From NCBI RefSeq assembly GCF_001039355.2, contig NW_019775406.1, positions 48,490 to 112,489 on the forward strand: DNA of 64,000 bases, given 5' to 3'. The stretch is from Lingula anatina. Taxonomy: Eukaryota > Brachiopoda > Lingulata > Lingulida > Lingulidae. This document shows positions 35,380 to 47,900 of the stretch, in pieces. The position numbers were made by a program, and so were the translations under genes. The notes beneath the pieces were generated by a model. The model was not told the origin of the DNA and did no database searches. It worked only from the letters and a program-made list of their open reading frames with translations. How positions within the stretch are numbered: the stretch's first letter is position 1; each line of letters opens with the position of its first letter.

Positions 35380-36253
35380 ACGCGATCTCGTTGGGAGCCG
35401 GTTCCGCTCCGGCTGGGGCTAGTAGATTCTCGAAGTGCACTTTAAAATCTGATTCGCTGGGGGTTATGTTCTCAGGTTCGCTCCGCGACTTAACGGTTCC
35501 GTTCCAATTTATTCTCTGCCACAAGGCTCTTGAGTCATGAATCATTGCGATGTTCTTCCATGGACTAGAAGTTCTGTCTGTCGCATTATTGGTTTGACTG
35601 GTCGATGCTGCGGTTAATGCCTCGCGCATCTTTAGATCTAATTCGTTACAGATTTTGTTCACATCGAAATTTTCTGTATCAATATCAGGTGGGTCGGTCC
35701 GTTCGATTGATTCATAGAATGTTTTGTGGTCTACACTCGACCATGTGAAGTGCTTGTGAACTTTCGCGTTTCTGGCGGCTTCACCGCTTGTGGTGTGATC
35801 ACATAACAACTGAGCGCGTTCTAGCGTAGCGTTTAAAAGCGTTCCCCTTCTCGATGACCATCCGCGCGTGTCAAATTTGATGAAAATTGTTGCGTGGTTG
35901 GATGGTAAGGTGAGGTTACGCATGATATCCAACTCTAAAACACAATGTACTAGGTCGGGTGATATGAAGCAATGGTCTAACTCAGATATCCATCTATCCC
36001 TCATTCTAAAAGTAAGATCGCACGGATAGTTTTTTCTGTTGCACTGTAGGCCGTTCACCAGCACTAACGGTTTCAATGCTCCCGCGATAAGTACTGCGTT
36101 TTCGTTTGGAGTTTTCACCCTATTGTTTGGCATCCTATATGAGTAGCCCCTGCCTAGAGAGTTTGAAAACGATTTTCGCAGATGTGAGAAACGAGAGTTT
36201 GTGTCTCCCAGTAATACAAGGGACTTGTTGTTTTGGACTACGTCGTTGTTCAC
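35380..36253 (-). mobile_element. Non-LTR (LINE) retrotransposon fragment: endonuclease end and linker
   Basis: About 290 codons on the minus strand. SLVLLGDTNSRFSHLRKSFS carries the EEP endonuclease GDxN motif. It is followed by LTFRMRDRWISELDHCFISP and a terminal LPSNHATIFIKF in which the usual Ser-Asp-His is Ser-Asn-His. Then comes a linker ending SRALWQRINWNG and FKVHFENLLAPAGAEPAPNE, typical of the stretch before the RT. The RT itself would lie beyond the gap. It is 5'-truncated near 36253, just outside the left edge of the duplicated block of gene A. Confidence 0.8.
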
Positions 36254-36765
36254 GAGACTGCTTAGCTCAGAGATTGTGTCTACATTAAAATAAGGTGACC
36301 CTTTGGGGGGTAATGTTTAAGACATAATCAACTGAGTAAAGAGATCTAGAGATATACGTTCAATTTTTTAAGAGTCAACGAGTGCAGAAATTGTTTTCGT
36401 AGTAGCAAAAGATGGAACATTTCAAAGTCACATATTATTCGATTTGATTGGTTAATTTCTCAATAGATTTGCAAGTTTTGGACACATGTAAAACACATGC
36501 AAATTAATGATGGATAAGGTCCAAAAATGAGTAATTCAAATAATATTTTGAATATTTTTAATTGAAATCAACTGTCTTAGAGATTACCTAATAAGGAAAT
36601 GTTGCATGGTGGATTGCAACATGATAATGGAGAAATCCTTGTAATCTCCCAAAGACAATGGAAAGAAAACAAGTAAATGCATGATCAGTACGGAGAAATA
36701 GAGTATAAACACGTGTGCAATTGTATGAAAAGAAATTCGGTGAATAAACGTTCAAAAGCTCCAGA

Positions 36766-36829
36766 CCGTCGTCGTTATTTCGATTCTAGGACAATTANCC
36801 GTCGTCGTTATTTCGATTCTAGGACAATT
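36766..36829. repeat. Short duplication joined by a single N
   Basis: About 31 bp (CCGTCGTCGTTATTTCGATT...) occurs on both sides of N at 36798, as at 18652 and 43702. This is probably an assembly overlap left unmerged. Confidence 0.8.
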
Positions 36830-36868
36830 CCCCCCCGGACAATCCCCCCCGGACGATTCCCCCCCAAG

Positions 36869-36869
<1 letters not shown>

Positions 36870-36939
<70 letters not shown>
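36870..36939. repeat. (AT)n microsatellite
   Basis: About 70 bp of AT, preceded by a GGACAATCCCCCCCGGACGA-type C-rich leader. The same leader plus AT run occurs at 43593 and 43765. Confidence 0.97.
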
Positions 36940-36943
<4 letters not shown>

Positions 36944-37286
36944 ATAAAGTGTAAAGTATAAAACATGTCATCCATTTTATTAACATTTTTAGTGTGATAA
37001 TACAACTTCATCATGAAACAAATTATTTTATAACAAATTCCCTTTTCATTGAGAACGAGTACAGGAAGACTTATTAAATATCTAATCGAAGTATAACCAC
37101 CTATCCTTCAGGTAAAGGTGGGGTAAACAGATGAACAGGTAAACACTGTCAGATATTTTATAAATATTTTAGTGTGGTGGGTAGTGGTCAAGCAATTAAA
37201 AGTCACAAATAGTCACAGGGATACCTGAATAAGCAAGAAAATCTGTTTACCCCACCTCTCCCTAGAGATGCTCCTACTTAATCAAG

Positions 37287-37288
<2 letters not shown>

Positions 37289-37327
<39 letters not shown>
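37289..37327. repeat. (GA)n microsatellite
   Basis: 39 bp; the orthologous position in the copy B flank (44160-44180) has only about 21 bp. Confidence 0.97.
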
Positions 37328-37329
<2 letters not shown>

Positions 37330-37620
37330 AAACATTAAATAATATTCAGGTAAGTGTTTGCCAACTGTTTGTCAGTTTAACAAAAGAGAAATAACGTTCT
37401 ATAATCCCTACACCTGTCGTACACGTCATAAGCGTAGCGTGTACACAGTTGACATAAGTTATTTTCTGAGGGTAAATAAATGGGATGGAAAACAGTCCTT
37501 GACAAAGGTACTGTAGGAGTCGATAAAAAACCACTCATCGACAACGCTAAGCCAATCAACACGCACTATACTGGTAGGGCTATTAATTTTTTGCTTTTTC
37601 ATTCTGTATTTAACAGTTTG

Positions 37621-37634
37621 TCGTCACGTGACGA
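37621..37634. promoter_or_regulatory. Palindromic E-box/CRE-like site upstream of gene A
   Basis: TCGTCACGTGACGA is a perfect 14-bp palindrome with a CACGTG core, about 480 bp upstream of the start codon, conserved at 44474-44487 upstream of gene B. The core is the known site of bHLH-zipper factors such as USF and MITF/TFE; the role here is inferred. Confidence 0.4.
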
Positions 37635-38111
37635 TCAAAGTGGCCAGCTGGTGTCTGTATGGTTAACACCGCCAAAGCTCATAACGGCATCGACATTTCA
37701 CCGGTTCAGTCAAAGCTAAGACTCAAATCTATCTGAGGTCAAAGCAAAAGATGTCATGTGGTATATAGATATTTGGGTCTTATACCGGGATACATTCTTG
37801 TACGGGGATACACTAGATTGATGACTTGAATCATCTGACACAGCGAGACACAGCGTCTACTGTCAAGTTTAAGACCTCTGGCAAAAGCTAAACCACAGGA
37901 CTTGAATGCTCAAATTTTAGCTGTAGAGTAAAAAACATTTTGCAGCGGTGATTTTCGTATCTTTTTCAATAACGTGACTTCACTAGCCGCCTTCTTGTCG
38001 TACAGAAGACACTGAAAGCACGAGGAAAGGAAAAACCACTGCACTGTCCTTGTACACATTATAGTGTGAAATTCAACTGCTATCACAACCTACATGTACA
38101 AACGCTGTAAT

Positions 38112-41100
38112 ATGGCGGAGAGACGAGGTAATTTGCAGACTGGGGAAGATCATTGCATGATTGGGGATGTTACAGATACGTTTGGCGGACATGTTATGAG
38201 ACGAATGCCAAATCTGACAGCATCATTCGACGGTCCTTCTAGTGAAAACTATCCTATACCAGCACCAGTAGTCCTAACAGAATTGTTGCAGATATCATCC
38301 CCCGTTGGATCATCAGAAGGACGCTTGTCCACTGCACCATTTATGGGACCGTTCAATGACTCTGCAAACATCAGTCATGTTTCAGGAGGATTTGTGCCCC
38401 CAGTAATAACACCACAGAGGCCATACCCACAGGATACAGTTGGGATCAGTCAACCACCTTCGGCGTTATTCACCGGGGGTGTGTGTAGCACGGGCGCAGC
38501 TGTAACTACGGCCACGTTCCCCTTACCTGGGTCTTCGGAATTACAAGCTCACGTGACTGGATCTACAGAGGTGACAAGAAGTTTAGGTTTCTCACCTGTA
38601 TCTGGTTCATCACAGAGCACCGGGCTGCAATGTTCACAGTCGACAAAAAGGTAAATATAAACAATGAATTCATCCACTCACTCACTCACTCACCCCCCCC
38701 CCCTCTCTCTCTCGTATTACCTTTATCGAGCGAAGTCTGAGTGAAGTTACATGTTAGAATTAAGCGAAATATAGTATTTTAGCGACTACATGTGACAAAT
38801 GTAAATAAATTGTATTGGACAATTGATTTTTTTATTTATTAATAGGACACAAACAGAGTCGAATAGCAGTTTACAAGAACAAGAGGTACAGGTAGGGCCT
38901 ATTTCTATTCCTAATGACTTAAAAAACAGTACTCTATTAACACATTATTAAAATTATAATGTAAAAAATCACGATTGTATGCTGATGTTACATTCTTACG
39001 CCGTGCCTACCTGAAAACGAAGGACAAGACCATAACAAATACATTTGCAAATTAACCCTTTGCACAAGCTGAATGAAGTAATTGTGTTTATTTATTTTTT
39101 ATTATTTTCAGGAAAAAGACAAAACTACTGATCCCAGCTACGATCCCAGTGACCATGATTCTAATTCATCATCTGACAGTTGTGATAAGGTAATACAAGT
39201 TAAATCGTTAACACAGGTGGTACAGATAGTTCTTACGCAACAAGATTTATTTTAAAGTCAGTATATGCGTTTTGTTTGATATGTAAAGGGTTTATATACA
39301 TGTTTTTGTTCATCTTTTAAGATGCTCATTTTTCCTTTCATGACGGGTAGTATGACGAACTCTCTTAAATGACACATCTACATTCAGGAAAATTTATTTA
39401 TATGACAGAATCAACCCCTAGCACATACTGCTAAATGCGAAGGTGGGGTAATTTATATTTGCATAATTTCTTAAGGATGAAGACGGAATGAGTGACCACA
39501 GCCGCGACTCGAAAAACACTATAAAAGCGTCATCTGACAGAAGTTGTGGCTTCTGGCTCTGTCATAAGAAAGCGAATGTTGTCTGTCTGGACTGCTGCCA
39601 CAGACTACATAAACAAAACTTATGCCATAAATGTAGTAAAAATCACCACCCTGGTAAACTGGCGGAAATTCACCACAGGATAACACTGAGATCACAGGTC
39701 ACGTCACAACGTGTGTCTTATTCACGGGGTGAGGGTGAACATAATTCTTCACATAAGTTTTCTAACAGGAGATATGTTTGTGATGAGATATACAGGGAGA
39801 GCTGTGAGGGAGAAGCCACGGTAGCATGCTTAGACTGCGGCTCAACTTGGTTAGAATTAAATTGTTCCACCTGTGACATATCTGTGCACACAGGCAGTAA
39901 TGCAAACCACCGCAGAATACGTCTCCACCCTGTCAGCACAGACGACGCAATGGAAGGGAGTAGTACAGCGGCTGGGAGCGATGGTGATGGTGAATGTGGC
40001 GACTCTACATCAAGGATGGAGGTGGATGGTGGGGAGAGCTACGGTAAATGTTCGACATTGTTTTGCCCTTATGAAGCAGTGGAAGCATGCTTGGACTGTG
40101 ATGTGTATAGTTGTCGCGCATTGTGTGCTGACTGTGATATAAAGATACACGCCAAAAAGCTTATAGCAACTCACTGCAGGATACCCATAGAGCGCTTTCA
40201 ACCAGTGAAACTAGGACAGAAGGATGCAAATGTACATGTAGAAGTTCCGACAAAGACGTTTGATGTTCCCAATGACACATTTTATGTGTGTGAAAGTCAA
40301 AATATGAGTGAATGTGAAGGAAAAGCAAGGTATGTCGTCTTCGTAAATAAACTTAATTTAGGACACCCGCTTTGTGATACCTGTTACAAACAGAAAGTAA
40401 AAAACCTGGAGGAATTCTGTCTTCCCCGCATGGCCATTCTGCTGCACTACCAGGACAGCGTACCCAATGTGGAACATGAAAACATTTCCCTGCAGCAGGA
40501 CAGTGATGAAACCAACCTGGAAAACAACACCAACGAAACAACGCCACAGATCTCTATGGAACATCAAATCAGGACCACAGATACTCAGATAAATGCCAAC
40601 GAAATAATGCAAAGTTACATGATCGCCCAGAGTAGCGATGGCACTATTATAAGAAAAGACCTCAGTACAACGAGACAAGTTTTTTCACGACATAAAAATA
40701 GGAAAGATGCCACAAGAAATGTCGAGAGAGTAACTCAGAATTCCATTGATGACACTGATTCTTACCACGAGGAAGGCTCTCACTACAAATGCGACAGTTG
40801 TGACAGCCCAGCACATTCTGTTTGCTTGGATTGTGACAGAAATATCCAGCGACTGTGTCGACAATGCCACATAACTCAACACAATACTCCAGCTCTTAAA
40901 AGACATTTAACGGTCACAATACCATATGAAACGGCTACAACAAGAGCTTCTCCAGTGAAAATGACAGACCTGAAACCAGTACATGATCGATACCGGAAGG
41001 TACTGGAATATACAAGACTAAATCCTTGCTCTCAAAAGGAAATCAAAAAAGCTACAGGAATCTACCTACAGACGTTAAAAGGTAGCATCAGCATCGCAGA

Positions 41101-41299
41101 ATTACGTATAGTAGACGAGCAGACGTATTATGACTTGGAAAGGATAGCGATAGAAACGTTCTATCGGTCAAAATTCACGGTAAGAGACTTCGAGAAACAA
41201 TGTCGAAAAGAACTTAAAAAGCAGCGTGAGATCGTTCATAAAATGAAATCGGAGAAGAAACTTTTACCTTTTGATATTCAAGCATATAAATCACAGTGA
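38112..41299 (+). CDS. B-box-like multi-zinc-finger protein with C-terminal HTH-like domain, copy A
   Basis: Four-exon gene, 826 residues. Exons are 38112-38650, 38846-38885, 39112-39189 and 39476-41299; exon 1 ends in phase 2 and the later junctions are phase 0. Its apparent stop at 38652 is the GT donor (AAG|GTAAAT). The start MAERRGN is used, not the upstream ATG at 38094, because copy C has only MAERR. Residues 1-220 are Ser/Thr/Pro-rich with the conserved block VITPQRPYPQ. B-box-like modules (Cys pair, CLDC, C-x2-C, two His) lie at about 243-286, 321-364, 411-452 and 658-696. A degenerate fourth, at 491-522, lacks CLDC. The C-terminal domain (722-826) has RYRKVLEYTR, IAELRIVD and LPFDIQAYK. 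There is no RING, so a TRIM ligase role is unsupported. AATAAA lies at 41323. Function unknown; possibly a nucleic-acid-binding or scaffold protein. Confidence 0.85.
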
Positions 41300-43069
41300 A
41301 TCAGCATCTTTATGTAGAGTGGAATAAAAGGCCGTCTATATGAACGTGATAGTGTAGAATGATAGGGGGTCATATTGGATTTTAAAAGTTTAAATAATTT
41401 GATGTTTTTTTTATCGTGAATGGTTACATGGCTTGCATAACAGATTTGACGTAAATGATCAGGGTCTGTTTTACAACTGTTTTGCCATTGTGTGGGAATA
41501 GTTTTTTCTTTTGATGTTACTATTTAGCGTGAATTATTACACTATAGGCCTATTAGGGAAAGAAGAGGCAGCAAAACATCAAACAATCATTTCTGTTACT
41601 AAACACGAGCAAAGTTGGTGAAATTGTTAGTTTGGTGAAACTGAAAATTACTGAGGACCCATTTAATTATATATCTCAAGGAATTTTTGTGATAATGAAT
41701 TTGTGTATTTTTACAATTTATGAAAATTATATAAAGTTGTTCAGCCAACATAATAATTGAAATCGAAGTATTAAAGGCTCTGTTTATTTTAGCCATACAA
41801 AGAGCAGAATTTCTTCTGCAGACGATATGATATTGGTTATTACATCTAAAATTTTCATACCTAACGTGTCACCCAGTCAGCACACACATCCAGGACCTGG
41901 GTGGGCAGGTGGTGGGCTTATTGGGCAGATCTGGGCAGAGGTTAAATTGCGTGGTCTTACAGTGTATCTGGGTCCCTGATGGGCCTCAAGATGGGCTAGC
42001 TTCTTTTATTGGTCACTGCACTGTGTATTCATAGCGACTCCTGATATTTGTTGATGAGACTGGATATTTCAAACTATATACATGTATATCTGCAACATTT
42101 AAGCCAATTTGGGGTAAATAAATATCCTAAATGGGCTGGATTTTAATCTTTAATTAATAGATTGCCCATTTTGTGGCCCTCTGTCAGCAAAACCACCTAC
42201 ATAGGCCCACGTCTGACCATAAAGAGAGTAAATGGGATCCTTTTTAGCTGGTTTGGTCTTGTCTATAAGAATACCTACAAATAGCCCACGGACAAATCCA
42301 TCTGGAACCCATATCACAGCCCATATGGTCCATATGTGTCCTGACTGTGCAGTTACATTCATAGGTTAATTGCTTACTGGTATCATTTTTATACTAGTTG
42401 GATCGATGCCGGATAATTGCAGATAATAATTAAGACGAAATCAAATGAGTTAAAAGATAGGGAGTTATGGTGGAGAAGAAAAATATATCCCCGCTCTACC
42501 GAGGCAATCGGAACGGTGATACAGTTATTATCTGATGACATAAGAAAAATACATGCATGGTATATATGTTGTTTCAAATACCATAAGATTTTGGTAAATG
42601 CAATATTCAAGCTTTATATAATGCATGGAGTGTTACTAAGTTAGGTGTAGTCATTGTATTATTACTGCGACGTTTAAATTTTCCTGTTAAGCATTTTAAT
42701 GGATTATTGATAAGTGATGATCGAGAAATGACGTATACTCGATTTAGACGACTTATTCTTAAAATAATAAGGAATGGAATTTGTACTGATCTTATTATAA
42801 GTACAATGGTACATTGTCCTATTTGTAAATATATTGAGCATTAATGCATGAGGCATAGATTTATGTAAGGCATCTCTTACGTCATCGTCATAACATGGTT
42901 AGCTTTGTTAATTAACGAATTTGATATCATTTAGTATTTAATTAGCTTTAAGAAAAATGAAAATAGGAGCGTATGTAGTAAAGTTGTAGAATTCGATGAC
43001 GAATTGTTTTGAAGAAGGGGTGTATGCTGTAAAGCAAATTACTTACACTTTCACTAATTGCAGGTACTA
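41300..43069. other. Spacer between gene A and the copy B block
   Basis: No gene was recognised, and there is no D-type zipper gene here, unlike downstream of B and C. From about 41880 to 42360 the sequence is rich in TGGGCC/ATATGGG-like words on both strands, which looks like a decayed palindromic repeat. The rest is AT-rich. Confidence 0.5.
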
Positions 43070-43591
43070 TTTAAGACATAATCAACTGAGTAAAAAGATA
43101 GAGAGATATTGAGTTATTTTTTTTTAAACAGGCAACGAGTGTAGAAATTGTTTTCGTAGTAGCAAAAGATGGAACATGTCAAAGTCACATATAATTCAAT
43201 TTGATTGGTTAATTTCTCAATAGATTTGCAAGTTTTGGACAAATGTAAAACACATGCAAATTAATGATGGATAAGGTCCAAAAATGAGTAATTCAAATAA
43301 TATTTTGAATATTTTTAATTGAAATCAACTGTCTTAGAGATTACCTAATAAAGAAATGTTGCATGGTGGATTGCCATATGATAATGGAGAATTTCTTGTA
43401 ATCTCCCAAATACAATGGAAAGAAAACAAGTAAATGCATGATCAGTACGGAGAAATAGAGTATAAACACGTGTGCAATTGTATGAAAAGAGAGTCGGTGA
43501 ATAAACGTTCAAAAGCTCCAGACCGTCGTCGTTATTTCGATTCTAGGACAATTACCCCCCGGACAATCCCCCCCGGACGATTCCCCCCAAG

Positions 43592-43642
<51 letters not shown>

Positions 43643-43763
43643 ATAAAGTGTAAAGTATAAAACATGTCATCCATTTTATTAATATTTTTAGTGTGATAAT
43701 ANGTTATTTCGATTCTAGGACAATTACCCCCCGGACAATCCCCCCCGGACGATTCCCCCCAAG

Positions 43764-43814
<51 letters not shown>

Positions 43815-44978
43815 ATAAAGTGTAAAGTATAAAACATGTCATCCATTTTATTAATATTTTTAGTGTGATAATACAACTTCATCATGAAACAAATTATTTT
43901 ATAACAAATTCCCTTTTCATTGAGAACGAGTACAGGAAGACTTATTAAATATCTAATCGAAGTATAGCCACCTATCCTTCAGGTAAAGGTGGGGTAAACA
44001 GATGAACAGGTAAACACTGTCAGATATTTTATAAATATTTTAGTGTGGTGGGTAGTGGTCAAGCAATTAAAAGTCATAAATAGTCACAGGGATACCTGAA
44101 TAAGCAAGAAAATCTGTTTACCCCACCTCTCCCTAGAGATGCTCCTACTTAATCAAGGGGAGAGAGAGAGAGAGAGAGAGTTAAACATTAAATAATATTC
44201 AGGAAAGTGTTTGCCAACTGTTTGTCAGTTTAACAAAAGAGAAATAACGTTCTATAATCCCTACACCTGTCGTACACGTCATAAGCGCAGTGTGTACACA
44301 GTTGACATAAGTTATTTTCTGAGGGTAAATAAATGGGATGGAAAACAGTCCTTGACAAAGGTGCTGTAGGAGTCGATAAAAAACCACTCATCGACAACGC
44401 TAAGCCAATCAACACGCACTATACTGGTAGGGCTATTAATTTTTTGCTTTTTCATTCTGTATTTAACAGTTTGTCGTCACGTGACGATCGAAGTGGCCAG
44501 CTGGTGTCTGTATGGTTAACACCGCCAAAGCTCATAACGGCATCGACATTTCACCGGTTCAGTCAAAGCTAAGACTCAAATCTATCTGAGGTCAAAGCAA
44601 AAGATGTCATGTGGTATATAGATATTTGGGTCTTATACCTGGATACATTCTTGTACGGGGATACACTAGATTGATGACTTGAATCATCTGACACAGCGAG
44701 ACACAGCGTCTACTGTCAAGTTTAAGACCTCTGGAAAAAGCTAAACCACAGGATTTGAATGCTCAAATTTTAGCTGTAGAGTAAAAAAACATTTTGCAGC
44801 GGTGATTTTCGTATCTTTTTTAGTAACGTGACGTCACTAGCCGCCTTCTTGTCGTACAGAAGACAGTGAAATCAAGGAAAGGAAAAACCACTGCGCTGTC
44901 CTTATACACATTATAGTGTAAAATTCAACTGTTTGAAATTTAACTGTTATCACAGCCTACATGTACAAACGCTGTAAT
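43070..44978 (+). repeat. Duplicated 5' flank, copy B
   Basis: Copy of 36315-38111. It carries two AT runs (43593-43638 and 43765-43810) because a 170-bp piece is doubled around N at 43702. The CACGTG palindrome is at 44474-44487 and the GA run at 44160-44180. No coding sequence was found in it. Confidence 0.85.
43531..43872. repeat. About 170-bp duplication joined by a single N
   Basis: 43531-43701 and 43703-43872 both run from GTTATTTCGATTCTAGGACA through the C-rich leader and AT run to TTTTAGTGTGATAAT. N at 43702 is the only separator. Copy A has no such doubling of the AT run, so a mis-joined haplotype end is likely. Confidence 0.85.
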
Positions 44979-47900
44979 ATGGCGGAGAGACGAGGTAATT
45001 TGCAGACTGGGGAAGATCATTGCATAATTGGGCATGATACAGACATGTTTGGCGGACAGGTTATGAGACAAATGCCAAATCTGACAGCTTCATTCGACGG
45101 TCCTTCTAGTGAAAACAATTCTACACCAGCACCAGTAGTCCTAACAGAATTCTTTCAGATATCACCCCCCGTTTCATCAGAAGGACGCTTGTCCACTGCA
45201 CAATTTATGGGACCGTTGAATGACTCTGCAAACAGCAGCAGCCCTTCAGGAGGATTTGTCCCGCCAATAATAACACCACAGAGATCATACCCACAGCATA
45301 CAGTGGGGGTCAGTCAACCACCTACGTCTTTATTCACCAGCGGTGTGTTTTACACGGGCGCACCTGTAACACCACCCACGTTCCCCTTACCTGGGTCATC
45401 AGAATTACAAGATCACGTGACTGGATCTACAAACGTGATAAGAAGTTTACTGTTCTCACCTGGATCATCACAGAGCACCTGGACACAAAGTTCACTGTTG
45501 ACAGAAAGGTAACTATGGATAAATTGATGAACTCTCTCACATTACATGTACATATCGAGTGGTTCGGCTTACTTCTACACAATATTTCACAATTTTGTGC
45601 GAAATAACAAACATATCGGTATACTATGTCATGGTATCTTCATGTAGATCTTCAAATAATGAAGGGAAGTGAAACGGAATATAAACTGTTACAAAAAGTT
45701 AGAGTTTAGAGTGTCAATTAATTGAGAAGACAATTAAATAAACTGACCAAATCACAAAATTGGTAATAAGTAAAATTTATAATAAGACAAAAAGCAATTC
45801 AAATATAAATATAAGATCTTTGTTCATGCATGATCCGCTTTTGCGGCGGAATAACAAAAATTGCATTAAATCCTGCGTCACATGTATGGTAATTGTTATG
45901 AATATTTTTATTTATTCAGTGGAGCACGGACGGAGTCAAATAACAGTTTACAAGAACAAGAGCCAGAGGTATTTTTATTCATAATAACATTTCAACTCTT
46001 CACAGTCCTGCTTTCAATGCAAAACATTTTTAAAAACAAAAAACCGGTGTTGTATGAACTCACTATTAAAATTATAACTAAAAAATCACGATTCCTTGCT
46101 GATGTTACATACCAGTAATTATTGTCATGAATGTTTGAAAACGTACGACTATAACAAAAAGATTTGTACATTTACGCTGTTCACAAGCAGGCCGAAGTTA
46201 CTGTAGGGTTTTTTATTTATATTATTTTATTTTAGGAACATGACAGGATTACTGGTCATAGCCATGATCTCAGAGACCATGATGGTTATGTATCATCTGA
46301 CAGTTATGATAAGGTAATACAGGGGGCGGATCCAGGATTATTTGAAGGGGGGGGGGGGGGGGGCTCCGCGGAAGCGAAGCCGACCTCCCCCCCCTCCCCC
46401 CAACTTGGCGTGGCGTTCGAAAACAATCGAATTTTGAGGGCGAACGGTGCCATTTGGTACGGTTAAGAACTATGATTCAGCTAGTCAAAAATCTAATTTT
46501 TAAGAGAGGACCAGAAATCGAAGGGGGGGGGGGGGAGAGGGTCCTGACCCCCCTCTAAATCCGCCACTGGTAATATAAGTTAAAATGATGTCACAGATGA
46601 TTAACATAGTTTTTACACACCAAGAATTAATATACCTTGACTATAATTATGTATTTTGATTGATATGTAAAGCGTTACGACATTTTATTTAAATGCTTGT
46701 CCTTTTTTCTTCGTGTCGGCTCGTGTCAGGTACATATTTATATTCGTAACATAAATATGTACCTGCTTGACAAAAAATGTACATTTACCCCTGGCACATG
46801 CTGAATGTGGAGCTAAGGCTATATATATTTGCATAATTTTTTTCAGGGTGAAGGCGGAATGTGTGAGCTCAGCGACGATTCCACAGACCTTGATTCTGAT
46901 GCGTCATCTGACGGCATTGATGACATTCTATGTTATGACTGTTATAAGAAAGCAAATTATGTCTGCCTGGACTGCTGCTACAGACTATCAATAAAATTAT
47001 GTCGTAAATGTAGTAAAGATCGCCACCCTGGTAAACTGGCGGATATTCACCACAGGATAACACTGAGATCACAGGCCACGTCTCAACGTGTGTCTTATAC
47101 ACAAGGCGATGGTGAACATAACTCTTCACATCTGTTTACCAACAGGAGATATGTGTGTTGGGATATAAACTTCAGGGAGAGCTGTGAGGGAGAAGCCACG
47201 ACAGCATGTCTGGACTGCTTGGTACGTCGCATAAGCTGTTCCACCTGTGATGTATCTGAGCACACAGGCGATGAGGCAAACCACCGCAGAATAGGCCTAC
47301 ATCTTCACCCTGTCAGCACAGACGACGCACGGGGAGGGGGTAGTACAGCGGCTGGGAGCGATGGTGATGGTGAATTGGGCGACTCTACGTCAAGGATGAG
47401 TTATAGTCAATGTGACCGCTGCCCCGATGAAGCAGTAGAAGCATGCTTGGATTGTGCTTTAGGTGGTTGTTTCATGTCTTGTGCTGACTGTGATATAAAG
47501 AGACACACCCAGAAGCTTATTACAACTCACTGCAGGATACCCGTAGAGCGCTTTCAACAAGTGAAAGAAAGAAAAATTGGTGCGACTGAAGAAATTCTTA
47601 CAGAGATGTTTGAGGTTCCTAATGACACATTTTATGTGTGTAAAAATCCAATGAGAACATTAAACACGTGTGAGGGAAAAGCAACTTATGTCGTCTCAGA
47701 ATATAACTTGTTTAAACCATACATACTTTGTAAATACTGTTACAAACAGAAAATGGTAGAACACAGTAGGCCTACTGACTACAGAGTCGTAATGCTGCAC
47801 TACCAGGACAGTGTACCAAATGTAGAACAGGGTAACATTTCCATGCAGCAGGACAATGATGAAACCAACCTGGAAAACAACACCAACGAAACAACGCCAC

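Larger units (their letters stand above)
36315..38111 (+). repeat. Duplicated 5' flank, copy A
   Basis: Nearly identical to 43070-44978, the flank of gene B, from TTTAAGACATAATCAACTGA to the start codon; I estimate about 2% difference outside microsatellites. It contains the AT run (36870-36939), a short direct repeat joined by N at 36798, a GA run (37289-37327) and the palindrome TCGTCACGTGACGA at 37621-37634. The promoter of gene A must lie within it. Confidence 0.85.

Noticed and set aside
38094-38111. Upstream ATG (MYKRCN) of genes A and B
   Set aside because: Copy C lacks it and starts at MAERR, so the conserved start was chosen. It could still be used in A and B.
39718-40906. Minus-strand ORFs opposite exon 4 of genes A, B and C
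   Set aside because: They are shadows of the Cys/Asp-rich coding frame.
39488-41299. Exon 4 of gene A read as a stand-alone gene starting at its first Met
   Set aside because: Splice acceptors, conserved phases and matching upstream exons in all three copies show it is the last exon of a longer CDS; the same holds at 46859 and 55451.
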